From an uncultured Porphyromonadaceae bacterium (GTDB lineage Bacteria > Bacteroidota > Bacteroidia > Bacteroidales > Muribaculaceae): a stretch of 64,000 nt of DNA. The DNA is taken from NCBI GenBank assembly GCA_947643165.1, contig CANRVB010000004.1, positions 1-64,000 of the forward strand, read 5' to 3'. The notes beneath the pieces are model-generated. The model ran no database searches, was not told where the DNA came from, and saw only the letters and a list, made by a program, of their open reading frames with translations. The number at the start of each line of letters is the position of its first letter. The stretch's first letter is position 1. Of the stretch, positions 17,366 to 26,449 are shown piece after piece. Position numbers and translations under genes: made by a program.

Positions 17366-17818
17366 ATGGAAGAGAATAAACCGAGCAAGACTACCGGACA
17401 GTGGTGGACTGCACCTACCGAAAGCGAATCAGGCCGTCTGATTATGGTTACAGGCCGGAAGGACGTTGACACGTTCAGGAACAATCCGCGCTACTGTATC
17501 CGCATTGAAGTCAGCTGGCGATACGATGGTCTACCTGACGGTATGCCTGACGAAGCTGTTGCAAAGATGATGGAGAAGGCACACGATGCATTGCTTGGTG
17601 TTTTCGCCAAAGACCCCGTAGCTGTGATGACCGGAGTATATACGGGCGATGATGAGCGCGATTGGATCTTCTATACTACGAGTACTCACATATTTGGGCG
17701 AAAACTCAACGAAGCGCTTGCTGATCTGCCCGTCCTCCCGTTGCAGATATACGCCGAAAACGATCCCGACTGGGCTGAGTATGATGAAATGAGCCGTGCC
17801 GAAATACGTATGGACTGA
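17366..17818 (+). CDS. DUF695 domain protein
   Basis: This is a small cytoplasmic protein of 150 residues whose function is unknown. It fits the DUF695 family, with an N-terminal QWWTAPTESESGRLIMVTGRKDV followed by WRYDGLPDGMPDE (about residues 50-62) and the C-terminal YTTSTHIFGRKLNEAL...LPLQIYAENDPDWAEYDEM. I set the start at the ATG at 17366, because the longer frame to 17297 carries non-coding-looking residues. No signal peptide or membrane segment is present. The gene stands alone between divergent and convergent neighbours and ends at a strong terminator. Confidence 0.8.
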   Translation: MEENKPSKTTGQWWTAPTESESGRLIMVTGRKDVDTFRNNPRYCIRIEVSWRYDGLPDGMPDEAVAKMMEKAHDALLGVFAKDPVAVMTGVYTGDDERDWIFYTTSTHIFGRKLNEALADLPVLPLQIYAENDPDWAEYDEMSRAEIRMD

Positions 17819-17842
17819 TGATGCCCCACTAAGTAGGAATAT

Positions 17843-17902
17843 AAAAATGGCATCCGGGTGTCATGAATGAATTGGTTCATGACACCCGGATGCCATTTTT
17901 TT
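17843..17902. terminator. Strong bidirectional terminator between DUF695 and ftsH
   Basis: An uninterrupted 25-base inverted repeat (17843-17867 with 17876-17900) has an 8-base loop. It is flanked by a run of A on the left and a run of seven T on the right. Either strand therefore gives a GC-rich stem followed by U residues, as needed to end the two convergent transcripts. Confidence 0.92.
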
Positions 17903-17913
17903 ATCTGAAGCGC

Positions 17914-20001
17914 TTACTGCTTATCCGGATTGTATGGGGGAGGGGTCTGATCGCCATCCGAGGCCGTATTGTCATTTGTATCCTCAGATGCATTAGAGCC
18001 TGCATCAGTCTTGCCTGAATCGTTATCATTGTCCGATTTCTTGTCTGAAAGATCCTCATATGGATCATCCGGCTTTGTTGTGGCCGCTGCTGACCGGGCT
18101 GCAAGTATTTCATCCGTGCGCGATGTCCAGGGACGTTTTCCGAATATCTTCTCCACATCCTCCGTAAATATCACTTCGCGTGTTATAAGCGTGTCTGCCA
18201 GCTGGTGGTGACCATCAGCATATTTCTGGAGAATTTGCTTGGCACGTTCATATTGTTCAGCTATGATGCGCGATACCTCTTCATCTATCATGCGGGCACG
18301 CTCATCGGAGTAGGGTTTGCTAAAACCATAATCCTGCCCCGTCGAGTCATAATATGACAGATTCGGAAGCTTCTGGCTCATGCCGTAATATACGACCATT
18401 GCATATGCCTGCTTGGTGACACGTTCAAGGTCATTGGCAGCTCCGGTAGATATACGGCCGAGAAACAGTTCTTCGGCTGCGCGTCCACCCAATGTAGAAC
18501 ACATCTCGTCCAACAACGCCTGAGTGGGAGTGATTTGTCGCTCTTCCGGCAGATACCATGCCGCTCCCAGTGCCTTGCCGCGGGGAACTATCGTCACCTT
18601 GATCAGCGGATTTGCATAGCGCAGATGCCACGATATGGTGGCGTGGCCGGCCTCATGCACTGCTATTGAGCGTTTCTCCTCGTCTGTAGTTATTTTCGAA
18701 CGTTTTTCCAGACCTCCTATTATACGGTCAACGGCATCAATGAAGTCCTGACGTCCTACATACTCCTTATTATGACGGGCGGCTATCAGGGCTGCCTCGT
18801 TGCACACATTGGCGATATCTGCGCCCGAGAATCCTGGAGTCTGACGTGCCAGCAAATCAACATCAACTGTATCATCAGTCTTGATCTTGCGTAGATGTAC
18901 ATTGAATATAGCCACACGGTCGTTAAGGTCAGGCAGATCAACATATATCTGACGGTCGAATCGGCCGGCTCGCAGCAACGCCTTGTCAAGTATGTCGGCG
19001 CGGTTGGTGGCGGCAAGTATTATGACGCCGCTGTTTGTGCCAAAACCATCCATCTCGGTCAGGAGCTGGTTCAGGGTATTCTCGCGTTCATCGTTGGCAC
19101 CCATATTGGGATTTTTGCCGCGGGCGCGACCTACTGCATCGATCTCATCGATAAACACTATACATGGCGCCTTCTCTTTGGCCTGACGGAACAGGTCGCG
19201 CACACGCGATGCTCCCACGCCGACAAACATCTCTACGAAATCCGAACCCGACATCGAGAAAAACGGCACATTGGCCTCGCCTGCGACAGCCTTTGCCAGA
19301 AGTGTCTTACCGGATCCCGGAGGGCCCACAAGAAGAGCGCCCTTGGGTATTTTGCCGCCAAGATTGGTATATCGCTGGGGATTGCGGAGAAATTCCACTA
19401 TCTCCTCAATTTCCGTCTTGGCTTCCGAAAGTCCCGCGACATCCTTGAAGGTCACTTGTATAGGACCATCCTTATCAAATATCTTTGCTTTCGACTTGCC
19501 GACGCTGAACACGCCACTGCCGCCCGAACCATCCTTACCCGACATCCGGCGCATCAGGAAAAACCAGAAGGCTATGAACAGCACCACTGGACCGAACGTC
19601 CACAGCATGGCCGAGTAGTCGCTCCCTTTCTCAAACTTGACCTCGCCCTTGAATGATCCATCGGCCTGCCACTGCTCGATTTTGTCCTGCAGTTTGTCGG
19701 GCGAAGGTATGTCCGTCACTATGCACGCTTTGACTCCCGATCCTGATTTGAATGCTCCATCAGGAAACACTTTGGCTGCCAGCGAATCCGACAGAAAGCC
19801 CTCAGCCCGGTTCTTATTGGTTATGACTACAATCTTGTTGACGCCACCGGTGGCTACGTAACTCTCAAACTTACTGTAGCTCACTTCGCGCGACACTGAG
19901 TTGTCGTCAAGATAGAGTATGCCTACCAGAAATACCAGTACTATGGCATACATCCAGTACATATTGAGCCTTATCTTGCTTTTTTTAGGCTTGTTATCCA
20001 T
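17914..20001 (-). CDS. ftsH: ATP-dependent zinc metalloprotease FtsH
   Basis: FtsH is the membrane-bound AAA+ protease that degrades misfolded membrane proteins and regulatory proteins such as LpxC in other bacteria. The 695 residues contain an N-terminal membrane helix (about 13-31), a periplasmic domain, a second helix (about 133-150), an AAA module with Walker A GPPGSGKT at 226-233 and Walker B IVFIDEID near 281-288, the SRH region [21 protein letters not shown], and the zinc motif HEAGH at 449-453. The C-terminal tail (about 650-695) is low-complexity, rich in Asp, Asn and Ser, and probably unstructured. rsfS lies immediately upstream on the same strand. Confidence 0.96.
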   Translation of the reverse strand: MDNKPKKSKIRLNMYWMYAIVLVFLVGILYLDDNSVSREVSYSKFESYVATGGVNKIVVITNKNRAEGFLSDSLAAKVFPDGAFKSGSGVKACIVTDIPSPDKLQDKIEQWQADGSFKGEVKFEKGSDYSAMLWTFGPVVLFIAFWFFLMRRMSGKDGSGGSGVFSVGKSKAKIFDKDGPIQVTFKDVAGLSEAKTEIEEIVEFLRNPQRYTNLGGKIPKGALLVGPPGSGKTLLAKAVAGEANVPFFSMSGSDFVEMFVGVGASRVRDLFRQAKEKAPCIVFIDEIDAVGRARGKNPNMGANDERENTLNQLLTEMDGFGTNSGVIILAATNRADILDKALLRAGRFDRQIYVDLPDLNDRVAIFNVHLRKIKTDDTVDVDLLARQTPGFSGADIANVCNEAALIAARHNKEYVGRQDFIDAVDRIIGGLEKRSKITTDEEKRSIAVHEAGHATISWHLRYANPLIKVTIVPRGKALGAAWYLPEERQITPTQALLDEMCSTLGGRAAEELFLGRISTGAANDLERVTKQAYAMVVYYGMSQKLPNLSYYDSTGQDYGFSKPYSDERARMIDEEVSRIIAEQYERAKQILQKYADGHHQLADTLITREVIFTEDVEKIFGKRPWTSRTDEILAARSAAATTKPDDPYEDLSDKKSDNDNDSGKTDAGSNASEDTNDNTASDGDQTPPPYNPDKQ

Positions 20002-20066
20002 TATTGAGCTTAATGATATAAATAGAAAGACGTTTATTGGGGATATTGGTTGACTATCCTGCAGGA

Positions 20067-20429
20067 TCAGTCAAGATCTGGCAGAGTGGTCATGTGCCCG
20101 TCGCTCCATAATTCCTCAAGATTATATCTTGAGCGGGCTTCCGGACGGAATACGTGTACAAGTGTATCACCATAATCCACCACGATCCATTCCGAGTTTT
20201 GATAGCCGTCATAGTTATATGGTTTGATTCCATTTGTCTCCAGCAGATACTCGCGTATGCTGTCGGCTATTGCGGCCACGTTCATCGATGATGATCCCTC
20301 GCAGATGATAAATTTTTGTGCGGCGCACGATTCAATATGTGATGTATCGATTATTGTGATATTACGTCCTTTACGTTGACGTATGCCCTCCACTATGAGA
20401 GGGGTCAGATCTAAGATTCGTGTATTCAA
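20067..20429 (-). CDS. rsfS: Ribosome silencing factor RsfS
   Basis: RsfS binds ribosomal protein uL14 and blocks subunit joining when nutrients are scarce. The 120-residue protein matches the RsfS/Iojap family. It carries KGRNITIIDTSHIESCAAQKFIICEG (the family V-x-D-x-[ST]...F-[IV]-[IV]-C-[ST] block, residues about 20-45), SSMNVAAIADSIREYL, the G-Y-x-x-x-x-W-[IV]-[VL]-x-D-[YF]-G-D core as GYQNSEWIVVDYGDTLVHVF, and YNLEELW near the end. ftsH follows 65 bases downstream, a frequent Bacteroidetes gene order. Confidence 0.94.
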   Translation of the reverse strand: MNTRILDLTPLIVEGIRQRKGRNITIIDTSHIESCAAQKFIICEGSSSMNVAAIADSIREYLLETNGIKPYNYDGYQNSEWIVVDYGDTLVHVFRPEARSRYNLEELWSDGHMTTLPDLD

Positions 20430-20462
20430 AAGCTAATCTGTGTATAAATGGTTATTCGATTG

Positions 20463-20470
20463 CAAATTTA
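20463..20470 (-). promoter_or_regulatory. Probable promoter -7 element upstream of rsfS
   Basis: TAAATTTG on the minus strand matches TAnnTTTG and lies 33 bases upstream of the rsfS start. The -33 position holds only a weak TTCG. Confidence 0.45.
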
Positions 20471-20541
20471 TAAAAATAGTTTCATTCCGAACCTACTTTT
20501 ACAAATACTAACAAACAAAAGAAGCAAAATGATTTCTACTG

Positions 20542-21798
20542 TTACTCATAGCGTATGGATTCGGCCGGCGAGAGGGTGGACACCATATGCGATGGCAGTA
20601 TCAATATCCCGCATGATATGGCGATTACACTCAGGTTCAGAAGCAATATTGCCTCCCAGCCTATCTCCACCGGAACATAACTCAGGTAGTATGATTCCGG
20701 ATCAAGCGGAATGAAGCGTGTCGTGTGCTGTAGCCATACGAAGCCCAGACCTATGATGTTGCCGATTATCAGACCCCATACCACAAGCCTTTCCGACATA
20801 TATATGAATATACCGCGTATCTGGCTGTTGGTGGCGCCGATAGCCTTTAGTATTCCGATCAGTCTCACCCTCTCAAGTATCAGTATGAATAGACTTGATA
20901 TCAGCGTGAAGCCAGCTACGAGAGCCATGAGTATCAGTATGACTACTACATTCGTGTCCAGCAGATCAAGCCAGCTGAAATATGGTGCGCCGCTGCGCAA
21001 TACATTATCAACGCCGAGCACTTGCCCCGATCCCGAAGCTATCGACTCCGACAATAGATTTTGTGCGAGTTCGGTGGATAGCGTCGGAATCTCCTTTTCT
21101 GCCACTCCGTTTATTTCAATGCCGGTACATTGTATCGAATCAAATCCGGCAAGTCTCTGCATTGTTCCGATGTCAACAAAGGCAAACTGCTTGTCGTAGT
21201 CGCTGAAATGCGTGTCATAGATGGCGGCAACTGTGAAGCGGCGCGTGCGCAGGTCCCCGTTGCTGAAGAAATGGGCGAAAATACGTTCGCAGGTGTCAAT
21301 CCCCAGAGCCTTGGCCGTATGCGAGGATATGGCGATAGCGTTCGGATCTTCCCCCGACACCATTTTCCCTCGTTCTATCTGCGAAGCTATGAAATCATAC
21401 GATTTGCCGGCGCTGATACCTCTGAACACAATACCTTGAAACGCACTGTCGGTTTTCAGTATTCCCGGCATGTCTACGGTCGGCGACACGCTTGCCTCCG
21501 GTACTGTCTGCGCTATCACTGCCGCTGTCTCCGATGTCAACGATATCGGGCTCAGTCTGTCAAGCGATGCCGACTGCGGATAGATCTGTATCTGCGAGTT
21601 AAAGCCCTCTACCTTCCTCTTTATTTCATGCTTGAAGCCCGTGACAACAGCGATGCTGATAAGCATCACTATCAGCGATAGCGCGATTCCACCCACAGCG
21701 ATAGCCACGCTGGGCGACATACGGCGCTTATTCTCGGTTTCTGTCCCGGAGGTCCTGAAGCTCAGACGTCGGCCGATATATACCGATATATTCATCAA
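20542..21798 (-). CDS. FtsX-like ABC transporter permease (LolC/LolE-type)
   Basis: This 418-residue inner-membrane protein has the FtsX/MacB permease layout: one membrane helix at about residues 30-52 (VAIAVGGIALSLIVMLISIAVVTGF), a large periplasmic domain to about 270, and three C-terminal helices (about 275-300, 325-350 and 370-400). The opening YIGRRLSFRTSG...VAIAVGGIALSLIVM is characteristic of LolC/LolE-like proteins, which extract lipoproteins from the inner membrane with the LolD ATPase. No ATPase gene is adjacent, so the partner must be elsewhere. The aminotransferase gene ends 12 bases upstream. Confidence 0.85.
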   Translation of the reverse strand: MMNISVYIGRRLSFRTSGTETENKRRMSPSVAIAVGGIALSLIVMLISIAVVTGFKHEIKRKVEGFNSQIQIYPQSASLDRLSPISLTSETAAVIAQTVPEASVSPTVDMPGILKTDSAFQGIVFRGISAGKSYDFIASQIERGKMVSGEDPNAIAISSHTAKALGIDTCERIFAHFFSNGDLRTRRFTVAAIYDTHFSDYDKQFAFVDIGTMQRLAGFDSIQCTGIEINGVAEKEIPTLSTELAQNLLSESIASGSGQVLGVDNVLRSGAPYFSWLDLLDTNVVVILILMALVAGFTLISSLFILILERVRLIGILKAIGATNSQIRGIFIYMSERLVVWGLIIGNIIGLGFVWLQHTTRFIPLDPESYYLSYVPVEIGWEAILLLNLSVIAISCGILILPSHMVSTLSPAESIRYE

Positions 21799-21810
21799 TA
21801 CATGTGGCTG

Positions 21811-23016
21811 TTAGCGTTTGGTCGTACGGCCTGGATAAGCCGCCAAAGCTTCTTCAAGCACTTTGAGCGCCTTTGCAAGGTCTTCCTTTTGAAGCACGTA
21901 GGCCAATCTCACTTCATTCTTACCCATGCCGGGCGTCGTGTAGAAGCCTGAGGCTGGAGCCATCATGATTGTCGCGCCTTCATATTCGAATTCCTCAAGA
22001 CACCATGCGCAGAACCGCTCCGCATCATCTACTGGCAGCGACGCTACCGTATAGAATGCGCCCATTGGTATTGGTGTGTAGCAGCCGTCTATGCGGTTTA
22101 TCCCATCCACAAGAAATTTGCGCCGGTCCACATACTCGTTATATGTCCGCAGCATGTATTCAGCCGAAGCGTCTATCGAAGCCTCTGCCACAAGCTGTCC
22201 TAACAATGGCGGGCTAAGACGCGCCTGGCAGAATTTCATCACGTTCTTCTTCAGTTCCTTATGCTTGGTTATGAGAGCACCTATGCGGATGCCGCACTCG
22301 CTGTACCGCTTCGATACGCTGTCTATCAGTACTACCTGCTCCTCGATACCCTTGAGATGGAACGCCGATATATATGGAGCGCCCGTATATGTGAACTCAC
22401 GATACACCTCGTCCGAGAACAGGAAGAGGTCATGCCGCTTCACTATGTCGCGCAACGAATCCATTTCACGCTGGGTATACAGATATCCCGTCGGGTTGTT
22501 GGGATTGCATATCAGTATTCCCTTTGTGCGGGGCGTTATAAGCGCTTCAAACTTCTCTACCGGAGGCAACTCGAATCCGCTTTCTATGCTGGTGGGAATT
22601 GTCACGATCTTTGCTCCGGCAGATATCGCGAAAGCCATATAGTTCGCGTAAGCCGGTTCCGGCACTATGATCTCGTCACCCGGGTCCAGACAGGCCATAA
22701 ATGCAAACAGCACTGCCTCCGATCCGCCCGATGTTACGATTATGTCATCTACATCTACATTTATGTTGAACCGGTGATAATAGTCTGCAAGCTTCTTCCT
22801 GAGCGATAGAAGTCCTTCCGACGGACTGTATTCCAGCACGCTGCGGTCTATTTTTTTCAATACGTCGAGACCTTCTTGAGGTGTCGGCAGATCGGGCTGA
22901 CCTATATTGAGATGATACACCTTGATTCCTCGTTCCTTGGCCTTGTTGGCGAGTGGCACGAGTTTGCGTATAGGTGATGCGGGCATTATTTCGCCACGTT
23001 GTGAAATTGTAGGCAT
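21811..23016 (-). CDS. PLP-dependent class I/II aminotransferase (aspartate aminotransferase-like)
   Basis: This 401-residue fold-type I aminotransferase shows NIGQPDLPTPQ near the start, YSPSEGLLSLRKKLADYY, TSGGSEAVLFAFMACLDPGDEIIVPEPAYANY, ICNPNNPTGYLYT, FSDEVYREF, and the PLP-lysine block DSVSKRYSECGIRIGAL. The conserved Arg that binds the substrate carboxylate lies in NEVRLAY near residue 372. The family transfers amino groups between aspartate, aromatic or other amino acids and 2-oxoglutarate; this member's substrate is not evident. A -7 element (23044-23051) is close upstream, so it probably starts its own transcript and leads into the FtsX permease. Confidence 0.9.
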   Translation of the reverse strand: MPTISQRGEIMPASPIRKLVPLANKAKERGIKVYHLNIGQPDLPTPQEGLDVLKKIDRSVLEYSPSEGLLSLRKKLADYYHRFNINVDVDDIIVTSGGSEAVLFAFMACLDPGDEIIVPEPAYANYMAFAISAGAKIVTIPTSIESGFELPPVEKFEALITPRTKGILICNPNNPTGYLYTQREMDSLRDIVKRHDLFLFSDEVYREFTYTGAPYISAFHLKGIEEQVVLIDSVSKRYSECGIRIGALITKHKELKKNVMKFCQARLSPPLLGQLVAEASIDASAEYMLRTYNEYVDRRKFLVDGINRIDGCYTPIPMGAFYTVASLPVDDAERFCAWCLEEFEYEGATIMMAPASGFYTTPGMGKNEVRLAYVLQKEDLAKALKVLEEALAAYPGRTTKR

Positions 23017-23043
23017 TTACTTGGAGACTAATATTAAACATGG

Positions 23044-23051
23044 CAAATTTA
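23044..23051 (-). promoter_or_regulatory. Promoter -7 element for the aminotransferase gene
   Basis: TAAATTTG on the minus strand lies 27 bases upstream of the start codon at 23016 and fits TAnnTTTG. Confidence 0.45.
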
Positions 23052-23179
23052 CGATAAATTGCCATATCTGACAAATGAACTTTATTCTAATGACTGCCTG
23101 CCGATAATAAATGTGCTGACGTCCGCATCGGTCTGAGTGCCGACATCTGGCTGTTTGTTGTTCGTAGGCGCTTGGCTTG

Positions 23180-23899
23180 TCAATTGTTGCTTGTCGATGG
23201 TTTTGTGCTGTTTAGGGCCGATGTGAAGTACACCGTGAATACCGGAAAGAGTATGAGCCCCTCGGCCGACAGCACTACCGACAGTACACGTCCTGTCGAG
23301 GTGAGTGGCTCCACCGAGCAGCCGGCCGTGGTCATATCCATTACCGTCCACCACATGGCGTCCCAGTACGATGCCACCGACGGATTGATGAAATGTTCTG
23401 CCACATAAAACATCAGCGAGCCGAAATATATCGTGGTGACCATGAGTATGATATACGTACGGAATAGATTGGCAAGCTTGTTCGAGGATATGAAGCCCGC
23501 AACTAGCGCCACCACGTAGGCGGCCCTTATCATAGGCAGAAATCTGAGCAGATACTGGATCTCGCCCGCTATATGCCATTCGAAATGGGCTATGATGTTG
23601 AGCCACGGCACACATATCAGCAGAAACATCAGATGGCTCAGTATATGACGGCGGCGGTTTCGGCTCAGAATCCAGCTCATCAGCACATCAAATATGAAGT
23701 ATATGCATATTTTGAACTGAAGGTTCAGATAGGTCGGATCGGCCATGAACGACACATTTATCAGAGTGTCGTAGGTTATGTAGGCCAGTAGGAATATACT
23801 TAGCGTTATGGCGCCAAGATGCACTATCAGAAGCACATAGCGCCTCCAATTGCTTCCTCTTGGTTGTGATGAAGTGCTGTTGACTGTTGATACTGCCAT
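23180..23899 (-). CDS. Potassium-channel-like ion channel with an atypical selectivity filter
   Basis: The product has 239 residues and about six hydrophobic segments (roughly 21-42, 58-78, 87-104, 122-138, 148-168 and 205-228), as in voltage-gated-like channels of the ion transport superfamily. A pore loop before the last helix reads YWDAMWWTVMDMTTAGCSVEP. The position of the potassium filter TVGYGD is occupied by TAGCSV (191-196), so ion selectivity is doubtful. The fourth hydrophobic segment has few basic residues (LRFLPMIRAAYVV), so voltage sensing is unlikely. The start ATG at 23897-23899 lies inside a long inverted repeat. Its promoter is not evident and it may be read through from rlmB. 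Confidence 0.78.
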   Translation of the reverse strand: MAVSTVNSTSSQPRGSNWRRYVLLIVHLGAITLSIFLLAYITYDTLINVSFMADPTYLNLQFKICIYFIFDVLMSWILSRNRRRHILSHLMFLLICVPWLNIIAHFEWHIAGEIQYLLRFLPMIRAAYVVALVAGFISSNKLANLFRTYIILMVTTIYFGSLMFYVAEHFINPSVASYWDAMWWTVMDMTTAGCSVEPLTSTGRVLSVVLSAEGLILFPVFTVYFTSALNSTKPSTSNN

Positions 23900-23974
23900 A
23901 GGGTTACGTGTGGTCAGTTAAGTGCCGCCGGTTTTTAAGCGTTTGGCACTTATTATAACGACACCCTATGGCAG
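23893..23974 (-). promoter_or_regulatory. Nested hairpin covering the channel gene start codon
   Basis: A 12-base inverted repeat (23893-23904 with 23963-23974) encloses a second one, AGTGCC/GGCACT (23921-23926 with 23945-23950). In the minus-strand transcript the downstream outer arm contains the AUG start codon of the channel gene, so folding would bury it. It could be a translational control element or an inter-gene structure; no T-tract follows it, so it is not a typical terminator. Confidence 0.6.
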
Positions 23975-23987
23975 ATGGTTCTGACGG

Positions 23988-24743
23988 TCAGATAACTTCC
24001 AGATTGGCTATGAGGCGCTGTCTCACTACTTCATAGAGCATGATGCCCGCGGCAACCGATACATTTAGCGACTCTATCGAACCAAACATTGGTATCGACA
24101 CGAATGTATCACATTCCTTCAGCACTTCTGGTGAGATACCTACATCCTCGGCGCCCATTACAAGAGCCACAGGTCCTGTATAATCCACCTGAGTGTAGTT
24201 GATATCTGCCTTCTCGCTTACGGCGACAATCTTGTAGCCATTGTCCCGCAGATATTTTACGCCGGCGGCAAGATTGCGTTCACGGCATACGGGGAGGCGC
24301 AGCAACGCTCCGGCCGATGTCTTTACGGCATCGCCGCCTACCGACACGCTTCCACGTTCCGGGATTACAACTGCATTCGCACCCGCACATTCACATGTGC
24401 GCGCTATTGCTCCGAAGTTGCGCACATCCGTTATACCGTCGAGCACCATCATCAGCGGGAGTATACCCTCTTCATATAGCGAGGGTATCAGTTCGCCCAG
24501 ACGGTTATAGGTGATGGGTGAGAGCACAGCCAGTACACCCTGATGATTTTTACGTGTTATCGCATTGATCTTTTCTACTGGTACTTTCCGGCATACAAGG
24601 TGGTATTGTCTCACCAGGTCATACAGTTGCTTCACAAGCTCGCCCTGCAGATCCTTGCTGATAAGGATGCGGTCTATGTCGCGTCCGGCCTCTATTGCCT
24701 CGATAACGGCACGTATGCCATATATGTATTCACTCTTGTCCAT
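23988..24743 (-). CDS. rlmB: 23S rRNA (guanosine-2'-O-)-methyltransferase RlmB
   Basis: RlmB methylates the ribose of G2251 in the 23S rRNA P-loop using S-adenosylmethionine. The 251-residue SpoU-family protein has the N-terminal RNA-binding domain (YIYGIRAVIEAIEAGRDIDRILI, about residues 7-30) and the knotted methyltransferase domain. Motifs include LDGITDVRNFGAIARTCECAGANAV (about residues 100-125), VALVMGAEDVGISPEVLKECD (motif 2) and SIPMFGSIESLNVSVAAGIMLYE (motif 3). It lies 18 bases downstream of recN on the same strand. Confidence 0.93.
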   Translation of the reverse strand: MDKSEYIYGIRAVIEAIEAGRDIDRILISKDLQGELVKQLYDLVRQYHLVCRKVPVEKINAITRKNHQGVLAVLSPITYNRLGELIPSLYEEGILPLMMVLDGITDVRNFGAIARTCECAGANAVVIPERGSVSVGGDAVKTSAGALLRLPVCRERNLAAGVKYLRDNGYKIVAVSEKADINYTQVDYTGPVALVMGAEDVGISPEVLKECDTFVSIPMFGSIESLNVSVAAGIMLYEVVRQRLIANLEVI

Positions 24744-24761
24744 ATCTACTTGAATGTTTTG

Positions 24762-26435
24762 TTACTGTTTTCTACGGCGGGAGAGTAGTTTCTGTGCGGC
24801 GGCTCTTGCGTCTGAGTCCGATCGGTCGCCGCTGAGCATTATTGCTATTTCGTCTATGCGTTGTTCATCTGTGAGCGGGGTTATGCGGGTATGTGTAGCC
24901 TCGTCATCATCCTGCTTGTACACCTTGAAATGATGTGCGCCCATGGCCGCCACCTGTGGTAGATGGGTTATGGCTATCACCTGGATGCTGTCTCCGATCT
25001 CTCTCATCATGCTGCCCATGCGGTTGGCTACATCTCCGCTCACACCCGTATCGACTTCATCAAATATGATCGAGGGCAATTCCATGCGCCTGGCTACTAT
25101 CGACTTTATACTGAGCATAAGCCTGGAGATCTCGCCGCCCGATGCCGCGGTGCCTACTGGAAGCAGCGGTTGGTTCTTGTTGAAGGCAAACATGAATACT
25201 ACATTGTCGGCGCCGCTTACGCCGAGTTCGGCCTGACTTACCTCTACATCACATCTTAGATTGTGCATGCCGAGAGGTCTGGCACGGTTTACCAGTTCTT
25301 CAGCAAACACCTTTGCCGATTCTATACGCGATTGTGTCAGGGCCGCTGCGGTTTCTTTAGCCAGCGAAAGCGTCCGGCGTGCTTCCTTCTCGAGCTCGCC
25401 GAGTATATTGTCGCTGTCATCAAGATCAGCCAGTTTCTTGCGTAGTTTGTCGCGCAGATCTATCAGCGCCGCCAGCGAGTCCACGTGGTGCTTCTGTTCG
25501 AGCGAATACATCAGGTCAAGCCTGCGCTCTATCTCCATCAGCTCCTCCGGATCAGCCGTGAGGTCATCATTGATCCCTTCAAGAGTATCCGATATGTCCT
25601 TTAGCTCTATCGACGCACTGTCAAGTCGCTCCGGTATGCTTTCATTCTCATCCAGTATCGGTTTCAACGTCGTGCATGCCTCTCTTGCCTGATCTATTAG
25701 ATCTATGGCGTTCGATGCCGGTCCCGACAGGGCCTCGAGCGCAATGTTTATAGCCGACTTCAGGCTATTGATATTTTCAAGAATCTCCTTGCGTTGTTCA
25801 AGTTCTGTCTGTTCCTCCGGTCCCGCTATTTTGAGATCTTCCAGTTGCTCAAGCTGGTAGCGCGTATATTCCTCGTCATCCTTCGACTTCCGTTGGTTGG
25901 CACGGGCTGTCTTTAGACGTTGTAGTGCCGACTTGAACGTATTCCAGCGTTTGGAATGCTCTGCACGCATATCCCCGTTTTCGGCAAGGGTATCTATTAT
26001 CTCCACCTGAAATTCAGGTCGTGCGAGCAACAGATTCTGATGCTGGGAATGTATGTCTACCAACAGCATGGCGATATCCCGCAACACTGCAAGTGGTACG
26101 GGAGTGTCATTGACAAACGCACGCGATCGTCCCGATGGCGCGATCTCGCGTCTTAGTATGCAGCGTTTGTCATCCCAGTCTATATCATTATCCGCGCACC
26201 ATACCTTTAAGCGTGGGTGATCATCCACCGTAAACGTGGCTTCTATCACGGTCTTCTTGTCCGACGATCTCAGGACTCGTGTGTCTGCGCGGCTACCCAT
26301 TATCAGCGACAGAGCGCCAAGCATGATTGACTTGCCCGCACCCGTCTCGCCGGTTATTATGTTCAGGCCCTCATGAAAAACAATGTCTATGTTGTCGATC
26401 AGGGCATAATTGGATATGTGTAAAGTCTCAAGCAT
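24762..26435 (-). CDS. recN: DNA repair protein RecN
   Basis: RecN is an SMC-like ATPase that helps repair double-strand breaks. The 557 residues begin with MLETLHISNYALIDNIDI, then Walker A GETGAGKS at 29-36 and DTRVLRSSDKKTVIEATF. A long central coiled coil (about residues 155-365) is rich in Glu, Lys and Leu. After it comes the signature SGGEISRLMLSIKSI and the Walker B SIIFDEVDTGVSGDVA, then ITHLPQVAAMGAHHF. The gene sits between DUF4835 and rlmB in a compact minus-strand cluster that also holds coaBC, an exonuclease and dnaN. Confidence 0.95.
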   Translation of the reverse strand: MLETLHISNYALIDNIDIVFHEGLNIITGETGAGKSIMLGALSLIMGSRADTRVLRSSDKKTVIEATFTVDDHPRLKVWCADNDIDWDDKRCILRREIAPSGRSRAFVNDTPVPLAVLRDIAMLLVDIHSQHQNLLLARPEFQVEIIDTLAENGDMRAEHSKRWNTFKSALQRLKTARANQRKSKDDEEYTRYQLEQLEDLKIAGPEEQTELEQRKEILENINSLKSAINIALEALSGPASNAIDLIDQAREACTTLKPILDENESIPERLDSASIELKDISDTLEGINDDLTADPEELMEIERRLDLMYSLEQKHHVDSLAALIDLRDKLRKKLADLDDSDNILGELEKEARRTLSLAKETAAALTQSRIESAKVFAEELVNRARPLGMHNLRCDVEVSQAELGVSGADNVVFMFAFNKNQPLLPVGTAASGGEISRLMLSIKSIVARRMELPSIIFDEVDTGVSGDVANRMGSMMREIGDSIQVIAITHLPQVAAMGAHHFKVYKQDDDEATHTRITPLTDEQRIDEIAIMLSGDRSDSDARAAAQKLLSRRRKQ

Positions 26436-26449
26436 ATGCGCGGATATGA

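Noticed and set aside
18895-19656. A 253-codon plus-strand frame inside ftsH
   Set aside because: It is antisense to the AAA domain of ftsH and has no independent signals.
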